Assembly (NCBI GenBank): GCA_905147135.1
Contig: LR990064.1
Coordinates: 10,434,001 to 10,498,000 of the forward strand
Direction of reading: 5' to 3'
Length of the DNA: 64,000 nt
Origin: Blastobasis lacticolella
Lineage: Eukaryota > Arthropoda > Insecta > Lepidoptera > Blastobasidae
This document shows, one piece after another, positions 30,121-41,231 of the stretch. How positions within the stretch are numbered: the stretch's first letter is position 1; each line of letters begins with the position of its first letter. Both the position numbers and the translations under genes were made by a program. Below the pieces are notes generated by a model, which was not told the DNA's origin, ran no database searches, and saw only the letters and a list, made by a program, of their open reading frames with translations.

Positions 30121-30389
30121 CGCACAAGTAACGATGATTCATGCTAATTTCTCATAATTATGCTTTATTTACTTCTGTGTAAATTTCGAATAAAAATTAC
30201 TAGATGATGCTAAGATGTTGCTCTCTTTTTTATGGGAAAATTTCCCTAAAAAAGTGGGGAATTCTTTATTTATTGTATTTGTGGCTCAGACAGTCAGATC
30301 AGGTCCCGAAGTTAATAGGGTTCCGTATCCCAAAAGAACTTACTGAAAAAAGATTATTTATACTACCTGTAAGCACGACGAAAGAAGTT

Positions 30390-30550
30390 TAAGTCGGAAA
30401 GCGGAGGGACCTGGCGTAAGCCGGAATAAACGCTACGATGATGATGATGAATTTATGTAACTGAAGTAAATCCGGAATCCGAATCAGCATCCAAACCCGA
30501 ATGCGGAATCCGTATCTGGAATTCCAATCCATAATCTGGAATCCGAATAA
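30390..30550 (+). repeat. LINE-like 3' end with (GAT)n tail and GGAATCCG-rich repeat
   Basis: GGAGGGACCTGGCGTAAGCC followed by (GAT)n at about 30437-30451 resembles the 3' end of an endonuclease-RT LINE. Right after it, 30464-30549 is a degenerate array of GGAATCCG/GAATC units (about six). Neither has a coding signal. Confidence 0.4.
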
Positions 30551-30902
30551 GACAACATAATATTTTTTATCGGAGTAGGGCGGAAGCACGACTTTGCTCA
30601 ACGGTGGTCAAAATAACTGAATCCAAAGAATTTTTTTTTATCTATCGAAATCACGATTTCGCATTTACGACGGTCAGTTGGTATGAACGTAGAACGTAGA
30701 AGAACGCCAATGTGCGTGATCAAGTCTTAAATTGGCGGGGTCTTTTGATTATCGGGTCTCCTCGCCTTTCATTAAATTTATGTACACTCATAGCTTAATA
30801 TTCCAATTACATACTCATAAACAGTCATCTATAAAATTTTAAAGAAGTATTTTGTGAAAAGTTTTTAATCATTGTACAACACTTTTATTTTTTAATTTCT
30901 GA

Positions 30903-31048
30903 GGGCCTATCGGCTATCTCAGTGGACAACTGAATTTGACATAAAAAAATCTGACACTATTCTAATTTGGTAGACGCTATTGCCAGTTTTCAACGTAGAT
31001 GACGTGATGTAGAATTATCTAGTGTCAACTGAGTTAGCCAATAGCCCC
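30903..31048. mobile_element. Short TIR element (MITE-like) in the spacer
   Basis: The left end GGGCCTATCGGCTATCTCAG and the inverse of the right end GGGGCTATTGGCTAACTCAG match with 3 mismatches over 20 bp, and the similarity goes on to GGACA/TGACA. The element is 146 bp with no coding capacity. I could not see a convincing TSD. Confidence 0.6.
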
Positions 31049-31381
31049 GCTGGTCGGGCACGTTTAGTTGGTTGAATACCGCTGAGGGTCAGTGAACTGC
31101 ACTGTATAGAATTATTTTCCCACTAAACAAAATATTTTTTCTAATTGTTGTGATTTTTGTTTGTAAATTTTGTTATATGTTATTAATAGATAAATGTGAA
31201 AATAGTGATGTAAATTTTACGCTGAATGATATCCTCGATACGGCAACAGAAATGAATTGCAGCTACTTCAGTCTCCCGTGAGTCATCGGTGCAAGCGGTC
31301 GCCCCGGCCCATTTCTCTGTCGCTCTCTCGGTCGCTAGCGCGAAGTCAAAGTTTCCCAAACTTTTTCTACCATGATGTCGT
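31049..31381. other. Non-coding, no gene recognised
   Basis: AT-rich, then a GC-richer patch (31275-31340: GCGGTCGCCCCGG, CTCTCGGTCGCTAGCGCG). Nothing can be assigned. Confidence 0.4.
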
Positions 31382-31828
31382 GTGCAAGTTGTAAGGTTGT
31401 CAAGTCATATTGAGATAGTTCAGAAAAAGTATCTCAAATCGGTAGCGTATAGATGCCACGGCATTCGTGCAACCCTTTCATGCTCATCATACACCACTTT
31501 GCTTTTGAAATTTAATTTATGCACATCGAAAGACAGAAGATTGCTTCGCGGTACCATGGTACCATATATAATATGTCACAATTAAGTCGATTGTAATGAC
31601 TTAGTTAGTGATATGTCATATCTTTTGCCAAGTAACTCGCTTAGAATACGTGATAAATATTCACAGCATATATTTGCAACTAAAACTTGTAGAACTAACG
31701 CTGGAGAGCGTGTACCTTTGAAACGTATGATGCATGACTACAATGTTAATTTTAATCATTGTGATATATTTCACCTTACACAGTCTAAATTCGAAAATTT
31801 AATTAAGAAATCTAGGGCCCTAGTGTAG
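31382..31828 (+). pseudogene. LINE RT C-terminal remnant
   Basis: A single frame with one internal TAA (31583-31585). HIEIVQKKYLKSVAYRCHG, LKFNLCTSKDRRLL, then after the stop VDCNDLVSDMSYLLPSN, RTNAGERVP and a terminal SKFENLIKKS. This follows the thumb and C-terminal pattern of Jockey/CR1-type RTs (compare VQKKF and the RTN.G.. block in LINE-1 and LINE-3). A 3' UTR and (AAAAT)n tail follow to 32142. The catalytic part is absent. Confidence 0.65.
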
Positions 31829-32142
31829 TTGAAATTAACCTTATCTCTGCACAGGGCCGGAAAATAACTATATATATATTTGGAATCAAATGTGTATCAC
31901 TGTGGTCGTGCATGTGGTGGTTCGGATAGGTATCTATGTGGATACATGTGCGAATAGTCGGATAATCGGTCATACGACTGTTAATTAATTTTTTTTTGTT
32001 TGTTACCCAAAATTATTTTTTTAATATGTTGATAACGTGGCTGGTTTTACAATAACTAAAATATTTTTGTAATGTATTTTGATCTACATATATTGTAAAA
32101 CTGTTTGCTGTTCCTAATAAAGCAAAATAAAATAAAATAAAA
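31829..32142 (+). repeat. 3' UTR and (AAAAT)n tail of the LINE remnant
   Basis: The sequence contains CTAATAAAGCAAAATAAAAT, i.e. a polyadenylation signal then four or five AAAAT units at 32119-32142. The LINE-1 ORF1 of copy B starts at the next base, so one LINE has landed at the tail of another. Confidence 0.6.
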
Positions 32143-33022
32143 TAAGGAGGAAGCACCAGATACAATTCAATGCACTTCCTGTGCGGGCAGTTTCCACTTC
32201 CAGTGCTCGGGAACCAGTGAGGCTGGTTACAGGAGACTGGGTGCTGAAAAGAAAAGTGTATGGCGATGCGCTACTTGCAAGAATTACTGGTATTAACCCC
32301 ACCCAATCAACACCTGGCTTAGAGCAGATAATGGAGCGTTTTGATGGCTTATCAGAGCAACTACTGCAGCTGAGCTCACTCATTAAAGATGTTCAAGAGA
32401 TCAAGGCGGATCTTAATACTCTGAAAAGCTCTTTAATGGAGATGGTATCGACGATGAACGGGATGGATCGGAGACTCACAATAGTTGAAGAGGCTCAAAT
32501 TAAGGAGAACCAGGACATTACCTCACTCGAAGCGAGAGTTCAAGTTTTAGAATTGGATGCATTGAATAAAGATCAACTGTTACGTTCCAATAACGCGGAA
32601 ATTAAAGGAATTCCTCAGAAAGATAAAGAAAACCTCTTCGAAATACTTACCAAACTTTGATCGAAGGTTGATTATGCGATAGTATAGGATAAAATTAACT
32701 TTATTACGCGTTTACCTGTAAAAAAGGAATCAACGGACTCCATCAAACCGATTATCGTCTCCTTCACGAACAGATATGCTAAGGAGAATTTCGTGGCCGC
32801 GGGACGTGAGCACAAGAAACTCTGTGTGGCACTGGCAGGGTCTACATTAACCATCATTTGTCCCCACACAATAAACGGCTACTCGCTAAAGCTAAGTCAT
32901 CAGCCAAGGATAAGAATTTTCAATATGTCTAGGTGGATCATTCGAAGATTCTAGTGCGGCGGGACCCCACATCAATAATACTACAAATACAGTCGGAAGT
33001 GGATCTATTAAAAATAGCATAA
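32143..33022 (+). pseudogene. LINE ORF1: PHD-type finger, coiled coil, C-terminal domain
   Basis: The first frame (32143-32293) has CTSCAGSFHFQC and later WRCATC, a C-x2-C-x4-H-x2-C...C-x2-C PHD-like finger, and ends in TAA 32294-32296. The next frame (to 32660) has a heptad-rich coil (QLSSLIKDVQEIKADLNTL, VQVLELDALNKDQLLRSNN) and IKGIPQ. Further on come PIIVSFTNRYAKENFVAAG and, after a stop, VRRDPTSIILQIQSE. This is the RNA-binding ORF1 protein of CR1-like LINEs. It lies 430 bp before the LINE-1 endonuclease in copy B, in the right order and strand, so I infer it is LINE-1's own ORF1. Confidence 0.75.
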
Positions 33023-33449
33023 ATAGGCGGAGGGTCCGGCCACTCAGAAGTTTGAGAACCGCTATGTTTACATCAAGTCGCTGCACGGTCGGATCATTGC
33101 TACTTCGCTGCGCTTTTGTTCGTGAACTATGGCCGTCTCTTTCCCACTCCCGGCCATTACGATATAATCATAATCTTAAGGTATTACTTATAAGTAAATG
33201 TACTTCTCATGAGGTTTTCATGTGTATGTAACTAATATTTTATAGGCCAATATGGTTGCGGATGGTATATATCAATATGTACTATACTTTAATTACTGTT
33301 TTCTTTTTGTACTACTTATGCTTGAGTTCAGTGGACCATGGGGTAGTGCTGCAATTCTCGCCATATTTTTCTTACATAAAATTGATAAATAATTTGAATT
33401 ATATTGTTGTCGAATTATATTAATGGGTTACATAAATATTTATCATTAA

Positions 33450-34376
33450 AATGTCCACGGGCTACGTACCAAGACTAATACTTTTTTACGTAATCTTTTA
33501 CGCTCGAATTATGACGTTATAACGTTAACGGAGTCGTGGTTGACGGAAGGTATTCATGACAGTGAACTTTTTGACAATAGATATCGTGTTTGGAGACGTG
33601 ATCGCGATTGTGAATTTACAGGGCAGAGTAGGGGAGGTGGTGTGGTAATTGCGGTCAAAAATGAATTCCGTGTTACCCTGAATACTTGTTGGGGTTCATC
33701 AGCGGAGGATTTATGGGTGACTGTGCATCTACCTAGTAGTGCAAACAGTAAGTTGAGCACAAAGTTACATATTTGTACTGTTTACCTTTACCCCCAGAGC
33801 CGTGGTAATTCTTTCGCGATACAAGTTGATAGTTTTCTCTCCAATGTGCTATCAATTGTGAACAACAACCCCGACGACAAGTTCTTAATATTAGGTGACT
33901 TTAATATTAGTGGATTAAGGTGGGTTTGGTCCGATGGCGTTCTTCAGGCTCATGATTTATCTGACAAGACGAGTTTACTAATCGACACCATGCACTTATG
34001 TAACCTACAGCAATTTAACTCAACCCTAAATTCGCACGGTACAATTCTCGATCTGGTACTAAGCAACGCCTCGGTGTCGGTGTCAGCATGCCTCGAACCA
34101 CTGGTGCCTGAGGATCCGCATCACGCGTCCCCCATTATTAAACCTACGCTTACCTATTTCAAACCATTGCCCGCTATTAAGCAATGTGCATACTCCTATT
34201 ATAAGTATAATTGGTCAGATCTCCTCAGTAAGTGTGGCGATATAAATGTTGCTCTCGATTTATTTTATGAAATTATATATAAACAAGGTTGTAAGTACCC
34301 GGCTTGGTACACTGCTGGTTTGATCAAGATCATCAAAGAAAAATCCAAATTTTTCAACAAGTATAAAATATTATAA
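33450..34376 (+). pseudogene. LINE-1 copy B: APE-type endonuclease domain
   Basis: The frame opens after TAA 33447-33449 with NVHGLRTKT and keeps LILGDFN and LDLVLSN. It differs from A at a few residues (TEGIHDS versus TECIHDS; ASPII versus ASLII). It ends at KIL-stop, three bases before A's stop, because TTATGG has become TTATAA. The same frame slip as in A separates it from the next part. Confidence 0.85.
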
Positions 34377-35121
34377 TAACAAATCGGATCTACAAACCTT
34401 CAAATTGTTACGTGATAGGGTAGCTACATTGGAGAGAAAGTGTTTCAACGACTATATAGACAATATAGAGAAATCAATATCTGTGGAACCGAAAAAATTC
34501 TGGTCCTTTATTAATAATAAACGTGGTGGATCAAGTAATGCCATTCCGTTGAACATGAATCTTGGAGATCTGAATAGCTGTGATGGCAATGGCATTTCTG
34601 AGCTATTTTCGTCGTAGTTTAACGCCACGTTTATCAACTCTGGTGGCTCATCAACCTTCACTGGCGTTGATAGGGCAGATTCAGTAGGTGACTTGTCGTC
34701 TGTTGACATTGATACTGACCAGGTGGTCAAACTGTTGTCTGGTCTTGATACCTGCAAATCGGCGGGTCCGGATGGACTACCCGCGGTATGCATCATTAAA
34801 GGCCTTGCCACACACAAAGCTCGGTGCGAGCGCGGCGCGAGCGCGGTGCGATAGTTGCTAGGCAACCATCGCGCGGCGCGATATTTGCCTAGCAACTATC
34901 GCGCCGCGCTATAGTTGCCTAGCAACTATCGCGCCGCGCGATGGTTGCCTAGCAACTATCGCACCGCGCTCGCGCCGAGCTTTGTGTGTGGCAAGGCCTT
35001 AATTGTGCAAATGAACTTGCTGTGCCTATCACGATGCTGTTGAAGCGTTCAATTGCGGAAGGCAGAGTACCCGATCAGTGGAAGATAGCTTATATCACCC
35101 CTATTCATAAAAAAGGACCTT
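34377..35121 (+). pseudogene. LINE-1 copy B: linker and RT fingers, split by a TIR element
   Basis: Reads NKSDLQ... ISELFSS, then TAG at 34615-34617 where A reads TAT (Tyr). The frame continues to SAGPDGLPAVCII, at which point the TIR element 34800-34999 is inserted. After it come NCANELAVPI and DQWKIAYITPIHKKGP, ending in TAA about 35121. Without the TIR element and one TAA copy the RT would read straight through (II then NCANE). Confidence 0.8.
34800..34999. mobile_element. Fold-back TIR element with four 30-bp units, only in copy B
   Basis: The 200-bp element starts AGGCCTTGCCACACACAAAG and ends in its exact complement (CTTTGTGTGTGGCAAGGCCT), flanked by TAA at 34797-34799 and 35000-35002. 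The similarity of the two ends goes on for about 50 bp more. The centre (34852-34971) is four tandem 30-bp units, each with a GTTGCCTAGCAAC-type dyad. The TWA TSD suggests PIF/Harbinger; reading the flank as TTAA (piggyBac-like) would leave one end base unpaired. It interrupts the LINE-1 RT. Confidence 0.85.
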
Positions 35122-35232
35122 AAGATCAAGTTGAAAATTACAGACCAATCTGCAAACTATATCTAATAGTTAAAGTCTTTGAGCGAATTATTGTTTTGTT
35201 TATACCACAACTGTAAACAAATCTTCAACGTA

Positions 35233-36441
35233 AACCAGCATGGTTTTTTGAGAGCCAAATCAACAGTTTCAAACTTGGCCGTATTTCATGATTACTTGAC
35301 TCATCATTTAGATATATGAGATCAAGTGGACGCCATCTATACGGACTACAGCAAAGCTTTCGACCGGATTGACCATAACATCCTGCTGCAGAAGCTATTG
35401 GCCGTGGGCATAAGGGGCAACTTGTTTAGGTGGTTTTCCTCATATGTTGAAAATAGACATCAAGCGGTTGTTCTTAATGGTTACACGTCCACTTGGAGAA
35501 GCATACCATCTGGAGTTCCCCAGGGCTCGCTTCTGGGGCCTCTCTTGTTTATAATATTCATTAACGACATCGACATTTGCTTCAAAAATTCTAACTATCT
35601 AGTATTTGCGGATGATACGAAGGTGTTTAAAGTGGTAAACAACTATACTGATGCTATGCTTCTCCAGGAAGACTTGAACAGGCTTGCTGAATACTGCCAA
35701 GCCAATAAACTTGATCTGAACGTTAGCAAATGCTTTACTGTGCATTTTACTCGCAAATCAAAGTGTTACCAATCAACATATTTTCTCAATAACAAACCAA
35801 TCTCAGTAACGCGGTCAATTAAGGATATTGGTGTGGTATTGGATGATAGGCTACTTTTCATTGAACAAATAGACAACAATATAGCTAAAGCATCACGTGC
35901 TCTTGGTTTTGTAATGCGGTTCTCTTCAAATTTTATGCAAATGAAAACCAATAAGATCCTATATTGTGCCTTCGTTCGCAGCCATTTAGAGTATGCTTCT
36001 CAGATCTGGAGCCCCTCATATTCGACACATATCAACAGAATAGAAAGAGTACAAAAGAAATTCACTAGATTCCTTAACTTTAAATTCAAACTACCCAAGC
36101 TTAGCTACGAAGAAAGATGTGTTCGTTTTCATCTTCTCAGTCTTAAAGCTAGACGTGTAATTAGCGATATTATATTTCTTGTCAAGCTTTTTAGAAATCG
36201 CATTGACTGTCCGACTCTTCTTGGTAAACTATGCCTGAATGTACCTGATACAAGGTTTCTTAAAAGGCCAATTCTGTCAACTCCGTTCTGTAGAACAAAT
36301 TTCCGTCAACACTCATTTCTAATTAGAGCCACTAGGATATTTAACGAATTGAGTTGCAGCACTGACTTAGATCTGTTTTACACGAGTATACCTAAAATAG
36401 CCAAATTTTATATTGAAATGTACTGTCCGTCTCTACACTAG
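35233..36441 (+). pseudogene. LINE-1 copy B: RT palm and C-terminal domain
   Basis: As in A: NQHGFL, in-frame TGA at 35317-35319, then open to 36441. Motif A TDYSKAFD, motif B GVPQGSLLGPLLF, motif C FADDTKVF (the more usual form of the motif). DIGVVLDD here is DLGVVLDD in A. Confidence 0.85.
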
Positions 36442-36821
36442 GTCTGATATGGATTAGTCTGTATACTTATGTTCTTTTTACATATTTAGTTGACCGCTCG
36501 CTGCATGGTCGCTGGACGGGCGCCGGTGCAGTTCGTCTGGTTCGTTTATCTCAGAACTTCTATTAACGCAACCGTTCGCTGGTCGTACTTGTTGTGCCGG
36601 GGGCCGGCTGCCGGTCATGTGGCGGGTACTTATTGATAGTTCTTGATTTGTTATTCATGCTATAATGTTTACTCTGTACTACAATCTCTCGCAGGTTTAT
36701 AAGTAAATACTATATGTGAAAGCTTCTAATTGGCAAATCATGGTACCTAATTTTTCTACCTACATATCAAATTGTATTGTAGCTGTTAGCCCTCCAAAAT
36801 TAATAAATAAATAAATAAATA

Positions 36822-37756
36822 CTTCCAGCAAAGTAGAAAAAATTATAGGTGCGAAATCTTAACATGAAAATATGAGTGTAGATAAAGGTGTATGCATCTG
36901 CATATAATTAGGTATCAAAACACTCTTGTCAAACTATTATCACATAAAGTTGCATAAACTACTATATTTTAATACCCACTGCAATACGCGAGCATTGCTT
37001 TGTATACCTACAAAAGGTTTTTTAAAAACAAGAATTACTACACGCCTTTTTTCCAAATGAATAGGCAGAGACCACATCGTTCTATGTGCAAATTATCATT
37101 CAAGAATTAAAAGAGCTTTATTTAGTTACTATTGTACGGTTGTGTTGCTAACCTTATACATAAATTAGTAAAGAGGGCAAAATGGATTATGTGTATGACA
37201 ACCCTCAAATCACGCAAACATATAAAATGGCGGCCATTTGTATGTTTCATTCATGATTTAGGTGACATGGATCCTGTTTTTGTTTTATTTCTGTGCTAGG
37301 GAGTATATTTTACAGAAAATTTAGTCGTGGTTCTTCAGTTGAATTTTTCGCAAGTTTGATGTTATTTACGCTGTACTTTTCGCATTATTTATTTTAAGTG
37401 TTCCAAATCTCGTTTAGGCGGAAAATCCAGTACACAGAATGTCCAATTTGCTACAATATCCAATCAGACTAAGGCAATTAATTGCACTCCCCATTATGGA
37501 CATTCTTTCGAATTGGATATCCGGCGAATTGGAAATTTTGTGTAAGACGTTTCTAAGAACCATATCTACTCTAAGACAGCGAAATTTTTCTGGAGTTGTC
37601 CATGGCAACTTCTAATCCATTTTTCTATTCTATTGTGTAACGCGCGTCTTCAAAGACCGCCGCTGTCGCACTTCTTTTGTTTTTTTTTTTTTTATAGGTA
37701 TTGCTAGCTGTAAATTTAATATAAACCATCGACTAACTTTATTAATGCGAAGGTTT
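36822..37756. other. Non-coding, no gene recognised (copy B)
   Basis: Counterpart of 5304-6246. A T15-like run near 37680-37694 replaces a more mixed sequence in A. Nothing else is seen. Confidence 0.45.
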
Positions 37757-39039
37757 GTAAAGATGTTAGTGTATTTGTTTTTCATTGACAACAAAACTAC
37801 TGGCCAGCTATTTATGAAATTTTGTTGTAATAAATAATATAATAATTCAGTGTGGTTCCCTCGGGAACGGGTCAGGAACATATAATAACTGATATTTACG
37901 CGGATGAAATCGCGGATTACTATGATTACGTTGATAGTTTACCATTGTTTTTATTAAATACTTACCTTCGGATCGAACTAAAAAGTAAAGAGGGACATTT
38001 TTTATTATCATAGCTATTTTTGCGAACTAATCACAACTCTTGTTTGCCCAGTTATCAGTGCGGAAGTTTCGAGTTTCCATTTGCTCATTTGTTCCTGGCT
38101 TTTATTTATTTATTTGAAAGATAATTAGCATATCAAACAAAGCTGTACTTAATACGATAAATAGATCGATCGATAGATAGAATAGATACGCTAATAGATC
38201 ATGCTATTATTTTAAAATTAATGTTTTAAATTTCTGTCTGCAATATGGCAATTCTGCGGCTGGATACCTACTCACCCATTTAGCAGATTGTGGATTGGAA
38301 TTTCTTTAGTTAATTATTTGCGTCTCATTTAAAAGACTTCATACGTTCTGGAGTATCTTCCCGTATCGGAGTGCATGGAGCTGATGACTGAGATTTTTAT
38401 TTATTGTGTTGATGTTGTCATAGGGCGTAAACATGTACAACATACGCGGCGATGCGACTAATGGAATGATAGGCTGATTGGAATCCGTAGGAAGTTTCGT
38501 GCAGCCAGATGTAAACTGATAAAAGTTCTCAGGGATTGTAAGAAGCGATGAACGTTACGTTTACGCACTGTCGGGCTTACGTGCTGCTAGCTTTCATTAT
38601 TGCGCAGCAGTGCAGATAACGACTCTGACTACACCCGTAATATTAGACGATATGCGGCTGATGTTCCACCTTCTCCTATTTCTGACTTGGTGTCTTCGAG
38701 TACTTCATTACTGTGGTTAGGAGCTTATCGACCAGCAAAGCTTCTTGCATTCTAGAGATAAAGAAACAGTATTTTGCCAAAGATACATTCCTCTCGATTT
38801 CGCATCAAGGTTCGTTCCTAAAATGGGAGATAACTTCTTTCGAATCTAGGTAAATTAAGTGAACGATTAATTGTACCCCGTTTAGTTTCGGGTTGAATAA
38901 TGAAATGAAATGGTTTATTTAAGACTTAGTAAAATTATACATGTCCATAGGTATTCGTTTATTCACTTACTGTCTTCTATAATCAAGTAAATTGTTTTTC
39001 ACATAAATTCACATAAATTCGAACAGCTTATTTCTGTGG
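37757..39039. repeat. Older direct repeat, unit 1 (copy B)
   Basis: Counterpart of 6247-7703 but 174+3 bp shorter, because it lacks the TIR element. The empty site is CAAGTAAATTG with TAA at 38988-38990. Confidence 0.85.
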
Positions 39040-40349
39040 ACAATAATCAACATCCAGTACTTGAACATTGGGCCGTCCGTTTGTGCAGCCCCGCACCCTA
39101 GCCAGCAATGACACTACTTGATTTCATCCGTTGCGCGTGCTGCAAATATCGCCGTGGGACTACAGTACCGGGGTAGCCACAAAGTCCCTGAGAGCATTTT
39201 ATACTGGACCCATAGGGCAGTGTAGGCTTTTTTTAGTATAATTGTGCAATGGGTGGCGAAATGAATGAAAAACACTGACTGCGTTCAGATGTATATTGAC
39301 TCAAATGGATATTGTTCAAAGGAAACACTGTGACTAGAAGCTCATTTCACATCCGAATCGTACGAGCGAGACACGTTCTTTTGAACTTTCGCATGGTGAC
39401 CAACAGAAAATAGTGTTTAAAGTTAATACACGAATGGAGTGTTAGGAACCGCTTAAATTTTGCTCCTTGCAAAACCGTTCAGCTTCTAAAATGTTCATTA
39501 GTTAGCCCAGCGCGAGAAACATTCAATCAGGCTACGATAAAACGGAAGGAATCGGTACCTTACCCTTTTCTGTTAGAAAATAATTTCAGGTTTATAGTTA
39601 ACATAATTCAGGTGCGTAAGAAAACCAATCGGAATTTCTTTGCTCTAAATAGGATGTCAACCCCAACATGGGGTCTCGGTTTGAGAAACATAAAAATAAT
39701 TTATAAAGCTTCTTATACGGGTTGTGTTAGTTACGAGGGGCCGATATTGGTCAACAGTGGGATGACTGTCACGACGCTGGCGCGACAAAAACTTTGACAA
39801 AGCCAGCGATTAGGAATAATATTTCTATGTAAAGCAAACCGCACGATTAGTAACGCACCTATGCTTTACCGGTGTTAGCCATTATATTGCCCAGTTCTAG
39901 ATTGGGCATGGTAACTTCAAGGCAAAATTGATATTTTTCTGCCAAAGCCAAATGTGATATTTATATTTAGCCTCCGCGTGTGCCCCAGCGACGTATTTTC
40001 TCCAGCTCACGACTACCTTCCTCTTAACGCAATTTCCACTTATGCGAGCTATTGTGGCAGACTTACTCATGGCCCTAACTATGCTTTCATACAACAGTTA
40101 CTAGGATCATCACACATTCGATCACAACAGTTACCTACGTAGGCTGTGCGGAAAGTCGATTAATCAAGTCTCTCATTACTTTCTCTGCGTTATATTTCTT
40201 GATGACTTCTCTCACTCCTCACAACCTCGTTTTGATAAATTAAACTACGTCGTTTAGGCAATATTATTTATTTATTTATTTTACCATACATTTGTAGCAT
40301 TACTATGCACTAGGCGTGGATTATACCAAGCGTCGGCGACGCAGGTTGT
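39040..40349. other. Non-coding between older repeat units (copy B)
   Basis: Counterpart of 7704-9013. No gene is recognised. Short open frames (39612-39797, 39954-40142) differ from A at amino-acid-changing sites as freely as elsewhere. Confidence 0.45.
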
Positions 40350-41231
40350 GTAAGGATTGTTAGTGTATTTGTTTTTCATTGACAACAAAACTACTGGACA
40401 GCTATTTATGAAATTTTGTTGTAATAAATAATATAATAATTCAGTGTGGTTCCCTCGGGAACGGGTCAGGAACATATAATAACTGAAATTTACGCAGATG
40501 AAATCGCGGGTTATTATAAATTCGTTGATAGTTTACCATTGTTGTTATTAAATACTTACCTTCGGATCTATCTAAAAAGTAGAGGGAAATTTTTTATTAT
40601 CATAGTTATTTTCGCGAACGAATCACAACTCTGGTTTGCCCAGTTATCAGTGCGGAAGTTATAAGTTTCCATTGGCTCATTTGTTCCTGAATTTTATTTA
40701 TTTATTTGAAAGTTAATTGGCGTATCAAGCAAATCTGTACTTAATGCGATAAATAGATCGATAGATGGATAGAATAGAAACGCTAATAGATCATGCTATT
40801 ATTTTAAATTAATGTTATCAATTTCTATCTGCAATATGGCAATCCCGCGGCTGGATACCTACACCCCTTTAGCAGATTGTGGATGGGAATGTCTTTAGTC
40901 AATTATTTGTGTCTCAATTAAAAGACTTCATACATTCTGGAGTATCTTCCCGTATCGGAGTACATGGAGTTGATGACTGTGATTTTTATTTATTGTATTG
41001 ATGTTGTCATAGGGCGTAAATAAGTACAACATCATCTTCGTCGTCTCGTGCGGGGAGACCGCTTTTGGGATAGTCCCACAGGCGGTGATATTATTTCGCG
41101 GCCCGTAAAGACGGGTCGGTCATTAGGATGGCTCCCCCGGCATTTCACGCACGGGGGGAGCGGGCCTCGGCTTGTGGTGGTGTGAGGGCGGGGGGCGTGG
41201 GGGCGCGCTGCGCGGCTGCAAGGTCGCCGCG

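Larger units (their letters stand above)
32143..36821 (+). mobile_element. LINE-1, copy B, with ORF1
   Basis: ORF1 (32143-33022), spacer, ORF2 (33450-36441), 3' UTR and (AATA)n tail (36801-36821). The element is probably 5'-truncated, as the PHD finger starts at the junction with the preceding (AAAAT)n tail. It is interrupted by a TIR element at 34800-34999. Confidence 0.78.

Noticed and set aside
27709..33332. Host gene between the copies
   Set aside because: I looked for exon-like frames with splice signals and found only short unconserved frames, LINE scraps and repeats.
34796..35002. piggyBac-type TTAA duplication for the B-only element
   Set aside because: TTAA is present on both sides, but then one terminal A is unpaired. 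With TAA as TSD the ends are perfect complements, and the other copy-specific element also uses TAA. The alternative is kept open only as a minor option.
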